Source: Dyadobacter luticola
Lineage (GTDB): Bacteria; Bacteroidota; Bacteroidia; Cytophagales; Spirosomataceae
Assembly: GCF_005860805.1 (NCBI RefSeq)
Contig: NZ_VCEJ01000005.1
Span: forward strand, 248,001 to 312,000
Direction of reading: 5' to 3'
DNA: 64,000 bases
The notes beneath the pieces are model-generated. The model saw only the letters and a list, made by a program, of their open reading frames with translations. It did no database searches and was not told where the DNA came from. Shown here in pieces: positions 27,882 through 36,069 of the stretch. How positions within the stretch are numbered: position 1 is the stretch's first letter; each line of letters opens with the position of its first letter. Position numbers and translations under genes: made by a program.

Positions 27882-30800
27882 ATGAATTTCAGAAAAAATC
27901 TGTTGCTTTTTCCGGCGGGCTGCCTGCTGGCGGCGGGCATGATAGCGGGTTACCAGAAGTCGAATCCCAGCACTTTCCGGGGCCCGAAAATCGACAGTTT
28001 ATACAAAGACCTCACCGACGCGCAGAAACGCTCACCCAAATATGCCGTGGCCGGACTATCTGTAACCGAGGGCTTGGAAGCAACATTATTTGCGTCAGAA
28101 CCTACCATTACCAATCCTACCAACATTAATGTGGACCATCTGGGACGGGTGTGGGTTTGCGAAGCGTATAACTATCGCCCGGCGATCAACGGTAACCCGA
28201 CCAACAACGAGGGCGACCGGATTGTGATTTTGGAAGATACTGATGGTGACGGCAAGTCGGACAAAAGCACGGTGTTTTATCAGGGCAAGGAAATCAATGC
28301 GCCGCTGGGGGTTTGGGTGATGGGGAATAAGGTGATTGTGTCGCAAAGCCCGTACGTATGGCAGTTTACGGATGAGGATGGCGATTTGAAGGCCGATAAA
28401 AAAGAGGTGATTTTTGAAGGTATCGGTGGCGAGCAGCATGACCACGGGATGCACGCATTTGTTTTCGGACCGGATGGAAAACTGTATTTCAATTTCGGAA
28501 ATGAAGGTGGGCAGCTGCTGGACGGAAAAGGTAAGCCGGTTGTTGGAAAAGAGGGTCAACCGATTGATTTTAAAAAACTTAAACAGGGAATGGTATTCCG
28601 CTGTGACCCTGATTTTACCAACATTGAGGTGCTGGGAAACAATTTTAGGAACAACTACGAAGTGGCCGTGGACAGCTACGGGACCATGTGGCAGTCGGAT
28701 AATGATGATGACGGAAATAAAGGCGTGCGGATCAATTATGTGATGCAATATGGCAATTACGGCTACACGGACGAGGTGACCGGCGCAGGCTGGCGCGCCA
28801 ACCGGACCAATATGGAAGATTCGATCCCGTACCGCCACTGGCATTTGAATGATCCTGGCGTAGTACCGAATCTGCTGCAAACCGGTTCTGGCTCGCCGAC
28901 CGGTATGGTGGTGTACGAGGGCAAACTTTTGCCAAAGGAATTTCAGGGCCAGATGATCCACTGCGAGCCGGGACATAATGTTTTGCGGTCTTATCCGGTT
29001 CAAAAATCGGGGGCAGGTTACTCTGCAAAAATTGTCAACATTGTGGATGGAAAAAGAGACCAGTGGTTCCGCCCGAGTGATGTGTGCGTCGCGCCGGATG
29101 GTTCGCTGATCGTTTCCGACTGGTACGATCCGGGCGTGGGCGGTCACCAGGCTGGCGACCAGGCAAGAGGTCGCGTATACCGGGTTGCACCTGCAAATTC
29201 GCCTTACCGCGCGCCGAAGGTCGATTTTTCAAGCGCGGCAGGCGCAGTGGAAGCATTGCAAAGTCCAAACCTTTCGGTGAGGTATGAAGCCTGGCAGGCA
29301 TTGATGAAAATGGGCGACAAGGCCGCTGGGCCAGCATTGCAGAAATTGTTTTCGGATAAAAAAGCGGATTACCGGATGCGGGCGAGGGCTTTGTGGGTTT
29401 TGAGCAAATGGCCTTCTACCAGCAAAAAAGCAATTGATCAGGCTGTAAAAGATCCGAATTCTGATATGCGGATTGCTGGTTTGCGCGCAGCCAGCGAGCT
29501 GAAAGATGCGGACATTGTTAGCTATCTGAAAACACTTTCCAAAGATCCTGAGCCGCAGGTGCGCCGCGAATGTGCGTTGATTTTACATCATAATAGTAAT
29601 GCTGCTTCTCCGGCAATCTGGGCTGAGCTGGCCAAACATTACGATGGCAAAGACCGCTGGTACCTGGAAGCATTGGGTATCGCCGCGGACGATCAGTGGG
29701 ACCCGTTTTTCAAAGAGTGGTTAGCAAAAGTCGGTCCAAATCCGACGGCTACCCAGGCTGGAAAAGACATTGTTTGGCGCTCACGTGGCAAAGAGTCCAT
29801 TCCGCTGCTGGCTTCGCTGGCGGGTGATCCTAGCATTGATCTGAAAAGTCGTTTGCGTTATTTCCGTGCATTTGATTTTAATCCGGCGGCAAATGAAAAA
29901 TCGATGGCTTTGCTGAAATTGATGAAGGGCACGGCCAAAGATCAGGCAGAAATTAACGAGCTGGCATTTCGCCACCTGGACCCAGCATTTGTAAAGGGAA
30001 ATGCGGAAGCGATGGCATCATTGAAAAAAATGCTCGATACTACGTTTGGCACTCCCGCGTATCTGGAACTGGTTTCGAAATACGAGTTAACCTCTGAAAA
30101 TGAGCGGTTACTGGACATGGCGATCAAACAATCTTCAACCCGAACCGGACAAGCGGCGGCATCGCAACTGATGAAGCAGGGTGGAGGGAATCTGGTTTGG
30201 AAAACCGTAAAAGGCAACGACGCAGCGAAAAGCGAAGGTATTTTGACAGCGATAAGAGGTTCGGGTAGCAAGGAATCGCTGAACATTCTCAAAGATGTGG
30301 CGACGGACAGTAAGTATCCCGCAAGTTTGCGTACTGTCGCTGCCAAATCACTTGGCGGTACGATGAGTGGGGAGGATCAGATTTTGGTTTTATTAAAAGA
30401 TGGAAAACTGGATGGAGAAGTGAAAACTGCGGCGGTACAAGGTTTAAGCGGCGCGTGGCGGAAGTCGGTCAAGCTGGAAGCAGCTAAATATATGGAAGCA
30501 GGCAGCGTGAGTACATCCACCCGAAAACATCCCGAAGTGGCACAGCTGGTGACGATGAAAGGAGATATTGCAAAAGGTAAAGAAGTATTTTCGACATACT
30601 GCTCAGTTTGCCACCAGGTTAATGGCCAGGGCATGGATTTCGGTCCTAAACTTTCCGAAATTGGAGGAAAGCTGCCTAAGGAAGCCGAATACGCTGCGAT
30701 TATGGACCCAAGCGCGGGTATCGGTTTTGGTTATGAAGGTTTTGAAGTAACATTCAAAGACGGCTCTACGGTTACCGGCCTCGTCGCCAGCAAAACTGAA

Positions 30801-30974
30801 ACCGACCTCATCCTGAAATTCCCGGGTGGCTCGACCCAGGAATACAAAATGTCAAAAGTAAAATCTATGAAACAACTCAAAGAATCCATGATGCCAGCCG
30901 GCTTGCAGGACGCGATGACGACGGAGGAGCTGGTTAGTTTGGTTGATTATTTGAGTAGTTTGAAGAAGAAATAG
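27882..30974 (+). CDS. PVC-type membrane-associated dehydrogenase with HEAT repeats and c-type heme
   Basis: The product has 1030 residues. A hydrophobic N-terminus serves as signal or anchor. Residues about 60-430 form the beta-propeller dehydrogenase domain (GLEATLFASEPTITNPTNI, GRVWVCEAYNYRP, DGSLIVSDWYDPGVGGHQAG). Residues about 450-860 are HEAT-type helical repeats (AVEALQSPNLSVRYEAWQAL, PEPQVRRECALILHH). The C-terminal cytochrome c domain has CSVCH at about 906-910 with a distal Met region. Such proteins oxidise sugars or alcohols and hand electrons to the respiratory chain through heme; the substrate is unknown. A paralogue without heme lies at 31771. Confidence 0.88.
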   Translation: MNFRKNLLLFPAGCLLAAGMIAGYQKSNPSTFRGPKIDSLYKDLTDAQKRSPKYAVAGLSVTEGLEATLFASEPTITNPTNINVDHLGRVWVCEAYNYRPAINGNPTNNEGDRIVILEDTDGDGKSDKSTVFYQGKEINAPLGVWVMGNKVIVSQSPYVWQFTDEDGDLKADKKEVIFEGIGGEQHDHGMHAFVFGPDGKLYFNFGNEGGQLLDGKGKPVVGKEGQPIDFKKLKQGMVFRCDPDFTNIEVLGNNFRNNYEVAVDSYGTMWQSDNDDDGNKGVRINYVMQYGNYGYTDEVTGAGWRANRTNMEDSIPYRHWHLNDPGVVPNLLQTGSGSPTGMVVYEGKLLPKEFQGQMIHCEPGHNVLRSYPVQKSGAGYSAKIVNIVDGKRDQWFRPSDVCVAPDGSLIVSDWYDPGVGGHQAGDQARGRVYRVAPANSPYRAPKVDFSSAAGAVEALQSPNLSVRYEAWQALMKMGDKAAGPALQKLFSDKKADYRMRARALWVLSKWPSTSKKAIDQAVKDPNSDMRIAGLRAASELKDADIVSYLKTLSKDPEPQVRRECALILHHNSNAASPAIWAELAKHYDGKDRWYLEALGIAADDQWDPFFKEWLAKVGPNPTATQAGKDIVWRSRGKESIPLLASLAGDPSIDLKSRLRYFRAFDFNPAANEKSMALLKLMKGTAKDQAEINELAFRHLDPAFVKGNAEAMASLKKMLDTTFGTPAYLELVSKYELTSENERLLDMAIKQSSTRTGQAAASQLMKQGGGNLVWKTVKGNDAAKSEGILTAIRGSGSKESLNILKDVATDSKYPASLRTVAAKSLGGTMSGEDQILVLLKDGKLDGEVKTAAVQGLSGAWRKSVKLEAAKYMEAGSVSTSTRKHPEVAQLVTMKGDIAKGKEVFSTYCSVCHQVNGQGMDFGPKLSEIGGKLPKEAEYAAIMDPSAGIGFGYEGFEVTFKDGSTVTGLVASKTETDLILKFPGGSTQEYKMSKVKSMKQLKESMMPAGLQDAMTTEELVSLVDYLSSLKKK

Positions 30975-30976
30975 AG

Positions 30977-31012
30977 AAAATGGGAGCGATTTTCAAAAGT
31001 CGCTCCCATTTT
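30977..31012. terminator. Bidirectional hairpin terminator
   Basis: Perfect arms AAAATGGGAGCGA (30977-30989) and TCGCTCCCATTTT (31000-31012) sit between the convergent stops at 30974 and 31018. A and T runs flank both sides, so it can end transcripts from either direction. Confidence 0.8.
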
Positions 31013-31017
31013 AAAAT

Positions 31018-31431
31018 TCATTTGTAAGGCACCGCTTTGATTAATCTCAGGTCATTCAATTGACTGATATTAAGAATGTTTTCCTGTGGAATGATTTGTC
31101 GGCTGATCCAGTTATTAATCACCATTGTATTTTTTAACCCAAATCGGCGGCAGTATTCTTTCAAGGTAACCCACTCACTCAACGGATATTTTTGGCCGTT
31201 AATTTCAATGTTTACCTGCGAGTTTTCGTACTCAGCAATTAATTCCGCAGCTTTTTGACGCGACTCTCTCGCTTTCAATAAGATTTCGTCACCTTTTGCA
31301 ATCATTACTTTCTTGATTTCCGATCGTTCTTCCTCGGTAGCATTCGCGTAGTAATCGAGACAAGCTTTACTCGCTGATTCGTAGTCTTCCAAACCGGTGG
31401 CCTTTCTTAATTGATTAAGTAGTTTTTCCAT
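31018..31431 (-). CDS. Unrecognised protein, second gene of a small two-gene module
   Basis: The product has 137 residues, soluble, Lys/Glu-rich in the first half (helical, LRKATGLEDYESASKACLDYY and AKGDEILLKARESRQKAAELIAEYE). The second half has an HTH-like segment (SEWVTLKEYCRRFGLKNTMVINNWISRQII) that resembles small DNA-binding folds. The ATG lies 19 bp after the stop of the 61-residue gene, on the same strand, and the two share one promoter with a palindrome. I infer a regulated small module, possibly toxin-antitoxin-like, but no family is recognised. Confidence 0.5.
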   Translation of the reverse strand: MEKLLNQLRKATGLEDYESASKACLDYYANATEEERSEIKKVMIAKGDEILLKARESRQKAAELIAEYENSQVNIEINGQKYPLSEWVTLKEYCRRFGLKNTMVINNWISRQIIPQENILNISQLNDLRLIKAVPYK

Positions 31432-31450
31432 TGACTAATGTTGGTTTAAG

Positions 31451-31636
31451 CTAAATAGCTTTTAAGATTTCGGTTAATGTTTCAATTGATTTATCAATGT
31501 CATTTATCTCATCGAGATACTCATCTCTTTCACTTTCTGTTAACATTCCCAGAGAATCGCGATTATGAAGAGCTACCTTTAACTGACCTCTTCGGATAAG
31601 ATGCTCTGCAATCAATTGTTTTAATTTTTCCCTCAC
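31451..31636 (-). CDS. Unrecognised 61-residue helical protein, first gene of small module
   Basis: The start was taken as GTG at 31634-31636 (REKLKQLIAEHLIRRG follows). The longer TTG-initiated frame starting at 31663 would begin inside the -7 box of the promoter, so it cannot be translated from that promoter. The product is mostly alpha-helical with a long acidic helix (TESERDEYLDEINDIDKSIETL), typical of small antitoxin or adaptor proteins. The gene is upstream of the 137-residue gene and lies between two dehydrogenase paralogues without sharing their strand. Function unknown. Confidence 0.45.
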   Translation of the reverse strand: MREKLKQLIAEHLIRRGQLKVALHNRDSLGMLTESERDEYLDEINDIDKSIETLTEILKAI

Positions 31637-31661
31637 GATTATAAGTGTAGCATAGATATAC

Positions 31662-31669
31662 AAAGTTAA
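31662..31669 (-). promoter_or_regulatory. Candidate -7 box of the two-gene module
   Basis: On the minus strand this region reads TAACTTTG (31669-31662, with the final G at 31661-31662), an exact Bacteroidota TAnnTTTG match. A TTTTG about 18 bp upstream fits as the -33 box. The spacing to the GTG at 31636 gives a leader of about 18 nt. Confidence 0.5.
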
Positions 31670-31695
31670 CTTGTTTTGTTATATTACAAAACGAG
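31670..31695. promoter_or_regulatory. Inverted repeat in the promoter of the two-gene module
   Basis: Arms CTTGTTTTGT (31670-31679) and ACAAAACGAG (31686-31695) pair at 9 of 10 positions around a 6-bp spacer. The palindrome covers the -33 box and spacer of the candidate promoter, an arrangement expected for autorepression. This is inference from position and symmetry. Confidence 0.5.
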
Positions 31696-31770
31696 CACGA
31701 ATTTATTACTCCAAACTTTACACGTTCATTTCCAAATGCGCCCAACAAGCCGTATTTTTAAACGGTTTTT

Positions 31771-34494
31771 GTGAAGTCTGCGTCATCAACGTTTGTTTTG
31801 AAACAACTCAATTTTAAAAGATTTGCCCTTCTTCTTGCTGCAAATTCTTTCTTCCTTTCTTCTTACGGCTTTTGCCAAGACATTGATTCAGTAGCGGTTA
31901 CCAATCCGGACAGCATATACGCAACATTGTCGGAACCTGAAAAACGGTTTTCGAGAAATGCGGTTGCTGGTTTGAAAGTAGCCGATGGATTGGAAGCAAC
32001 ATTATTTGCCTCCGAGCCGAATGTGGTCAACCCGATCAACATTGATGTCGATCACCGTGGACGGGTCTGGGTGTGTGAGGCTTACAATTATCGCCCTGCG
32101 GTAAATGGAAGGTCAGAGCTGGGTCAAGGCGACCGAATTTTGATCTTGGAAGACAAAGATGGCGACGGAAAAGCTGACGTGACTAAGGTTTTTTACCAGG
32201 GGCCGGAAATCAATGCGCCGCTGGGGATCTGGGTGATGGGCAACAAAGCGATTGTTTCGCAGAGCCCGTATGTGTGGCTTTTCACGGATACAAATGGCGA
32301 TGATAAGGCAGACAAAAAAGAAATTTTATTTAAAGGCATCGGGGGGACGCAAAGTGACGCGGGTATCCATGCGTTTGTGTTCGGGCCTGACGGAAAGTTT
32401 TATTTCAATTATGGCAATGCCGGCAAGCAACTGGTTGACGGACAGGATCGTCCGCTTTTAGATAAATACGAAAGACCGATCGATTTCAGGCAATATAAGC
32501 AGGGTGTTGTTTTCCGGTGTGAGCAGGATTTTACCAAAGTCGAGATCATGGCGGAGAATTTCCGGAATGGTTTTGAAGTGGCGGTGGACAGCTACGGTAC
32601 CATGTGGCAGTCGGACCAGGAAGAGCCTGGGAATGGCGGTGACCGGGTTTCATATGTGATGGAGAGCGGGAATTTCGGGTATGTGGATGAAATGACCGGC
32701 GCGAGCTGGCGTCTTAACCGGACCAATGTGGAGGACGAAGTGCCACGCCGTCACTGGCACCAGAATGATCCCGGCGTAGTGCCTGATCTGCTCGAAACCG
32801 GCTCCGGTTTTCCGATGGGCATGACGATCTATGAAGGTGATCTGCTGCCAAGAAAATACTGGGACCAGATTATCTTGGCCGACGCCGGACAACATTACGT
32901 CAGTGGTTTTCCGGTTGAAAATGACGGCGCGGGCTACAAATCGACGGGCGTCATCCCCATTATTGAAGGTACAAAAGACAAATGGTTCAGGCCGACGGAC
33001 GTTTGTGTGGCACCCGATGGCTCGCTGATTGTGTCCGACTGGTACGATCCGGTGATAGGTTCCAATCAAATGAAAGACCGGTCGCGCGGGCGCATTTTTA
33101 GGATTGCGCCGCCCGGGACGCCTTATAAAATCCCGGTTTTTGACCTGAGTATCCCCGAGCAGGCTGTCAAAGCTTTGCAAAGCCCCAACTTGTCGATGCG
33201 GTACATGGCCTGGAATGCCTGCGTGAAGCATGGCTGGAATGCAGAGCCTTTTCTGGAAGAGCTTTTTAACCAATATAACATTAGTCCAAGACTGAGGGTC
33301 AGGGCTTTGTGGGTTTTGAACCGGATCGAAGGTTTTAATTATCGCAGTCTGGATATTGCTTTCAGACATATTAATCCTAACATTAGAATCGCAGCATTAA
33401 GAGCTGTGCGTCAGCGAAATAGCGATCCGACCGAATACATTAAGCGTCTCACCGCCGATCCTGATCCGCAGGTGAGAAGGGAATGTGCGCTGGCGATCAA
33501 CCATAACCACACCTACGAGGCGCTGGACGTGTGGCTGCAACTCGCGAAGCAATATAAAGGCAAAGACCGCTGGTCGGTGGAAGCATTAAGTATCGGTGCA
33601 TACGACCAGTGGGAGCGGATTTTTCCAGCCTGGCTGGAACGGACTGGCTCAAAACCCTGGCTGACGGATTCCGGAAAAGACATTATCTGGCTCGCCAGGA
33701 CGCGGCAGGCGATTCCCTACCTGGAAGCGGCGGCGGCGGACACTTCGGTGAGTTTCAAAACCAGGCTGCGGTACTTCCGGGCGTTTGATTTTTTCCGCGC
33801 GGGATATGAAAAGTCGCAGGCGCTGCTGAATGTGCTGAGTGTCAATTCGTCTGATCGGATTGAGGTAAGTAAGTTGGCACTGCTGCATTTAGATAAATCA
33901 TTTGTAACCAACTCGCAGCAGGGTCGCACGGCTTTAAACAAATTGCTGGACGAAACTTACGGCACTGAGCATTACATTGATTTGATGACCCGCTACGAGC
34001 TGGAATCAGAAAATGATCGGCTGTTGAAAATGGCGCTGGATAAGTCCGACGAGGTAGTCGGTCGTGACGCAGGGGCATTGCTGCTCGAACAGGCAGGCAT
34101 TTCGTATGTGACCGACAAGCTGGCTGGTTTGAATGAGGCAAAAAAATCTGCGCTGCTGGCCTCTTTTCAGACGGTAGGTAGTTCGGAATCCATTTATCTG
34201 TTGCGCACATTTGCCCTTGATAACAATGAACCAGTTTCGGTGCGTAGAAATGCAGCGAAATACCTGGGTGGCAGCTGGCCAGGTGAAGAGGCCGTCGTAA
34301 AATTGTTGCGCGAAGATCGTCTCGACGGGGCTGTGAAGGAAGCCGCACTGGAAGGCGTTAAAAATGCTTTCCGCGAAGAAATCAAGGCGCAGCTGGCCCC
34401 TTATTTCCCGAAACCGAAGGAAGAAGTGAAAGAGGCTCCCACCGCTCCGAAAAGCAAAAAAGAGCGAAGAAGGCGTCGTCGCGACCGCGATTGA
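31771..34494 (+). CDS. PVC-type dehydrogenase/HEAT-repeat protein lacking heme domain
   Basis: The product has 907 residues from the GTG at 31771; no ATG is available near the N-terminus, and a TTG at 31798 is the alternative. A signal peptide ends GFCQ. The propeller domain and HEAT repeats align throughout with the 1030-residue paralogue at 27882 (GLEATLFASEPNVVNPINI, GRVWVCEAYNYRP, DPDPQVRRECALAINHN). The C-terminal cytochrome c domain is absent; the protein ends with a basic Lys/Arg-rich tail after KEEVKEAPTAPKSKK. Either electron transfer uses a separate cytochrome or the enzyme is repurposed. A terminator hairpin follows. Confidence 0.82.
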   Translation: MKSASSTFVLKQLNFKRFALLLAANSFFLSSYGFCQDIDSVAVTNPDSIYATLSEPEKRFSRNAVAGLKVADGLEATLFASEPNVVNPINIDVDHRGRVWVCEAYNYRPAVNGRSELGQGDRILILEDKDGDGKADVTKVFYQGPEINAPLGIWVMGNKAIVSQSPYVWLFTDTNGDDKADKKEILFKGIGGTQSDAGIHAFVFGPDGKFYFNYGNAGKQLVDGQDRPLLDKYERPIDFRQYKQGVVFRCEQDFTKVEIMAENFRNGFEVAVDSYGTMWQSDQEEPGNGGDRVSYVMESGNFGYVDEMTGASWRLNRTNVEDEVPRRHWHQNDPGVVPDLLETGSGFPMGMTIYEGDLLPRKYWDQIILADAGQHYVSGFPVENDGAGYKSTGVIPIIEGTKDKWFRPTDVCVAPDGSLIVSDWYDPVIGSNQMKDRSRGRIFRIAPPGTPYKIPVFDLSIPEQAVKALQSPNLSMRYMAWNACVKHGWNAEPFLEELFNQYNISPRLRVRALWVLNRIEGFNYRSLDIAFRHINPNIRIAALRAVRQRNSDPTEYIKRLTADPDPQVRRECALAINHNHTYEALDVWLQLAKQYKGKDRWSVEALSIGAYDQWERIFPAWLERTGSKPWLTDSGKDIIWLARTRQAIPYLEAAAADTSVSFKTRLRYFRAFDFFRAGYEKSQALLNVLSVNSSDRIEVSKLALLHLDKSFVTNSQQGRTALNKLLDETYGTEHYIDLMTRYELESENDRLLKMALDKSDEVVGRDAGALLLEQAGISYVTDKLAGLNEAKKSALLASFQTVGSSESIYLLRTFALDNNEPVSVRRNAAKYLGGSWPGEEAVVKLLREDRLDGAVKEAALEGVKNAFREEIKAQLAPYFPKPKEEVKEAPTAPKSKKERRRRRRDRD

Positions 34495-34516
34495 AATAGA
34501 TCGTCAGTACAAAATC

Positions 34517-34550
34517 AAAAAGCCGTTCTAGAATTTTAGAGCGGCTTTTT
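34517..34550 (+). terminator. Hairpin terminator after the heme-less dehydrogenase gene
   Basis: Arms AAAAAGCCG (34517-34525) and CGGCTTTTT (34542-34550) pair perfectly with partial pairing further inward, followed by weakly T-rich sequence. It lies 22 bp after the stop and before the isomerase gene. Confidence 0.7.
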
Positions 34551-34608
34551 GAGGTATATTGGCGCACATTTTCCCTTTACCATCCAAACATAACCTTAAT
34601 AGAAAGTC

Positions 34609-35535
34609 ATGCTTCGCAGAAATTTTGTGAAATCAACATTAGGGATTGCCGGTGCAGCTGTTGCGGCTGGCGATGCCTTCGCCGCCCAGTCCGCTCCCTT
34701 TGCCAAAAATCAGTTCAAGCTCAAATACGCGCCGCACTTCGGAATGTTCCAGAACAAAGCTGGAAAGGATAATATCGACCAGCTGAAATTCATGGCTGAC
34801 AATGGTTTTATGGCGCTGGAAGATAATGGTATGATGGGACGCCCGGTAGATGAGCAGGAGAAAATCGCGAAGGAAATGACGCGCCTGGGCATTCAGATGG
34901 GGGTTTTTGTGGTTGATAAAGGCGGAAATGGTGCCAACACATTGGCAGCTGGCAAGCCTGAATATGTTGATATTTTCCTGAATGGCTGTAAAAAAGCAGT
35001 GGAGACAGCCAAGCGCGTCAATGCAAAATGGATGACCGTCGTGCCTGGTAATTTTGAAAGAAACATTCCGATTGGCGTACAGACTGGCAATGTGATCGAT
35101 GCATTACGTCGTGGTGCTGAAATCCTGGAACCGCATGGTTTAGTGATGGTTTTGGAACCGCTGAGTGACTCGCCTGATTTGTTTTTGAGAACTTCCGAGC
35201 AGACTTACGAAATTTGTCGCGCGGTAAACAGTAAGTCGTGCAAGATTCTGTACGACATTTACCACATGCAAAAAAACGAAGGCCGCCTGATTTACAACAT
35301 TGAAAAAACGTGGAGTGAAATTGATTACTTCCAGATTGGCGATGAGCCTGGCCGTAAAGAACCTACGACCGGCGAGATCAACTATAAAAACGTATTTAAA
35401 TACATTTACGAGCGAAGCAAAAAGGAAAACCGCAACTTCATCATGGGTATGGAGCACGGTAATTCAAAGTCTGGCGCGGAAGGTGAGGATGCGCTGATCA
35501 AGGCGTATGTGGAGAGCGACAGTTTTACGGTTTAG
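34609..35535 (+). CDS. Tat-exported TIM-barrel protein, hydroxypyruvate isomerase-like
   Basis: The product has 308 residues. The N-terminus carries a twin-arginine signal (MLRRNFVKSTLGIAGAAVAAG) with an AFA-A type cleavage region. The mature part is an AP-endonuclease-family-2 TIM barrel with MVLEPLSDSPDLFL, KILYDIYHMQKNEG, DYFQIGDEPGRKEPTTG and a final MGMEHGNS; the Glu, Asp/His, Asp and Glu positions match the metal-binding pattern of sugar isomerases and epimerases. Export by the folded-protein pathway fits a metalloenzyme acting in the periplasm. It follows the dehydrogenase paralogues, suggesting a shared sugar-oxidation context. The exact substrate is unknown. Confidence 0.85.
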   Translation: MLRRNFVKSTLGIAGAAVAAGDAFAAQSAPFAKNQFKLKYAPHFGMFQNKAGKDNIDQLKFMADNGFMALEDNGMMGRPVDEQEKIAKEMTRLGIQMGVFVVDKGGNGANTLAAGKPEYVDIFLNGCKKAVETAKRVNAKWMTVVPGNFERNIPIGVQTGNVIDALRRGAEILEPHGLVMVLEPLSDSPDLFLRTSEQTYEICRAVNSKSCKILYDIYHMQKNEGRLIYNIEKTWSEIDYFQIGDEPGRKEPTTGEINYKNVFKYIYERSKKENRNFIMGMEHGNSKSGAEGEDALIKAYVESDSFTV

Positions 35536-35561
35536 ATCGAAAAATTGATTTTAAGGCATAA

Positions 35562-35597
35562 AAAAACCGGGATGCAGCACGCTGTTCCCGGTTTTTT
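35562..35597. terminator. Bidirectional hairpin terminator
   Basis: AAAAACCGGGA (35562-35572) pairs with TCCCGGTTTTT (35586-35596) around a short loop, with A and T runs on the two sides. It lies between the convergent stops at 35535 and 35611. Confidence 0.8.
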
Positions 35598-35610
35598 ATT
35601 TGAATGTCGA

Positions 35611-35922
35611 TTACAAAACAACCACTGAATTTTCGGCGGTTGCATCTACGCCCGCAGGAACGTATTTGTCTGCTTCCCAGTCGTTTTCCCATTTCGCATC
35701 ATCCAGGATGTAGCGGAATTGGTATTCACCAGCGCCCAGTTCAAGGCTGGTTTTAAAAGAACCGTCTTTTTGTTTTTTCAATGCGATCGCTTCTTCTGGG
35801 TTCCATCCGTTGAATTCACCTACAAGTGCTACTTTCTTCGCTTCTGTTGCTGCTTCTGCTGGTACTGTGAAGGTAACTTTGTAAACAGATTTACTCTTTA
35901 CAAATTGTTTCGTTAATGCCAT
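35611..35922 (-). CDS. Isoamylase early-set (CBM48-like) domain protein
   Basis: The product has 103 residues, one immunoglobulin-like domain. Characteristic segments are KVTFTVPAEAATEAKKVALVGEFNGWNPEEAIALKKQKDGSFKTSLEL and GEYQFRYILDDAKWENDWEADKYVPAG, matching the glycogen-binding early-set domain found in AMPK-beta and branching enzymes. No signal peptide is present, so it should be cytosolic. The free-standing domain may bind glycogen or regulate a glycan enzyme. The gene stands alone between terminators. Confidence 0.85.
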   Translation of the reverse strand: MALTKQFVKSKSVYKVTFTVPAEAATEAKKVALVGEFNGWNPEEAIALKKQKDGSFKTSLELGAGEYQFRYILDDAKWENDWEADKYVPAGVDATAENSVVVL

Positions 35923-36069
35923 AATTAAGTAGTGTTAATTAATTGATGGCTCAAAGATACAATCAAAAATTATTCAAAGCAATGAATGTCAGTCGTATAT
36001 AGGTTGAATGTCTTTGAATAATCATATAATTACATTTTAGGACACTTTTTTGATCTGACGGAAATGCCT

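Noticed and set aside
28095..29147. Long minus-strand open frame of 350 codons inside the dehydrogenase gene
   Set aside because: It is antisense to a clear coding gene with motifs and is rich in His/Ile, as expected for a GC-biased shadow frame.
31637..31663. TTG start for the 61-residue gene
   Set aside because: The codon would lie in the -7 box of the candidate promoter, so it could not be on the mRNA.
32650..33369. Minus-strand frame of 239 codons within the second dehydrogenase
   Set aside because: Antisense shadow without a recognisable domain, and the sense strand is clearly coding.
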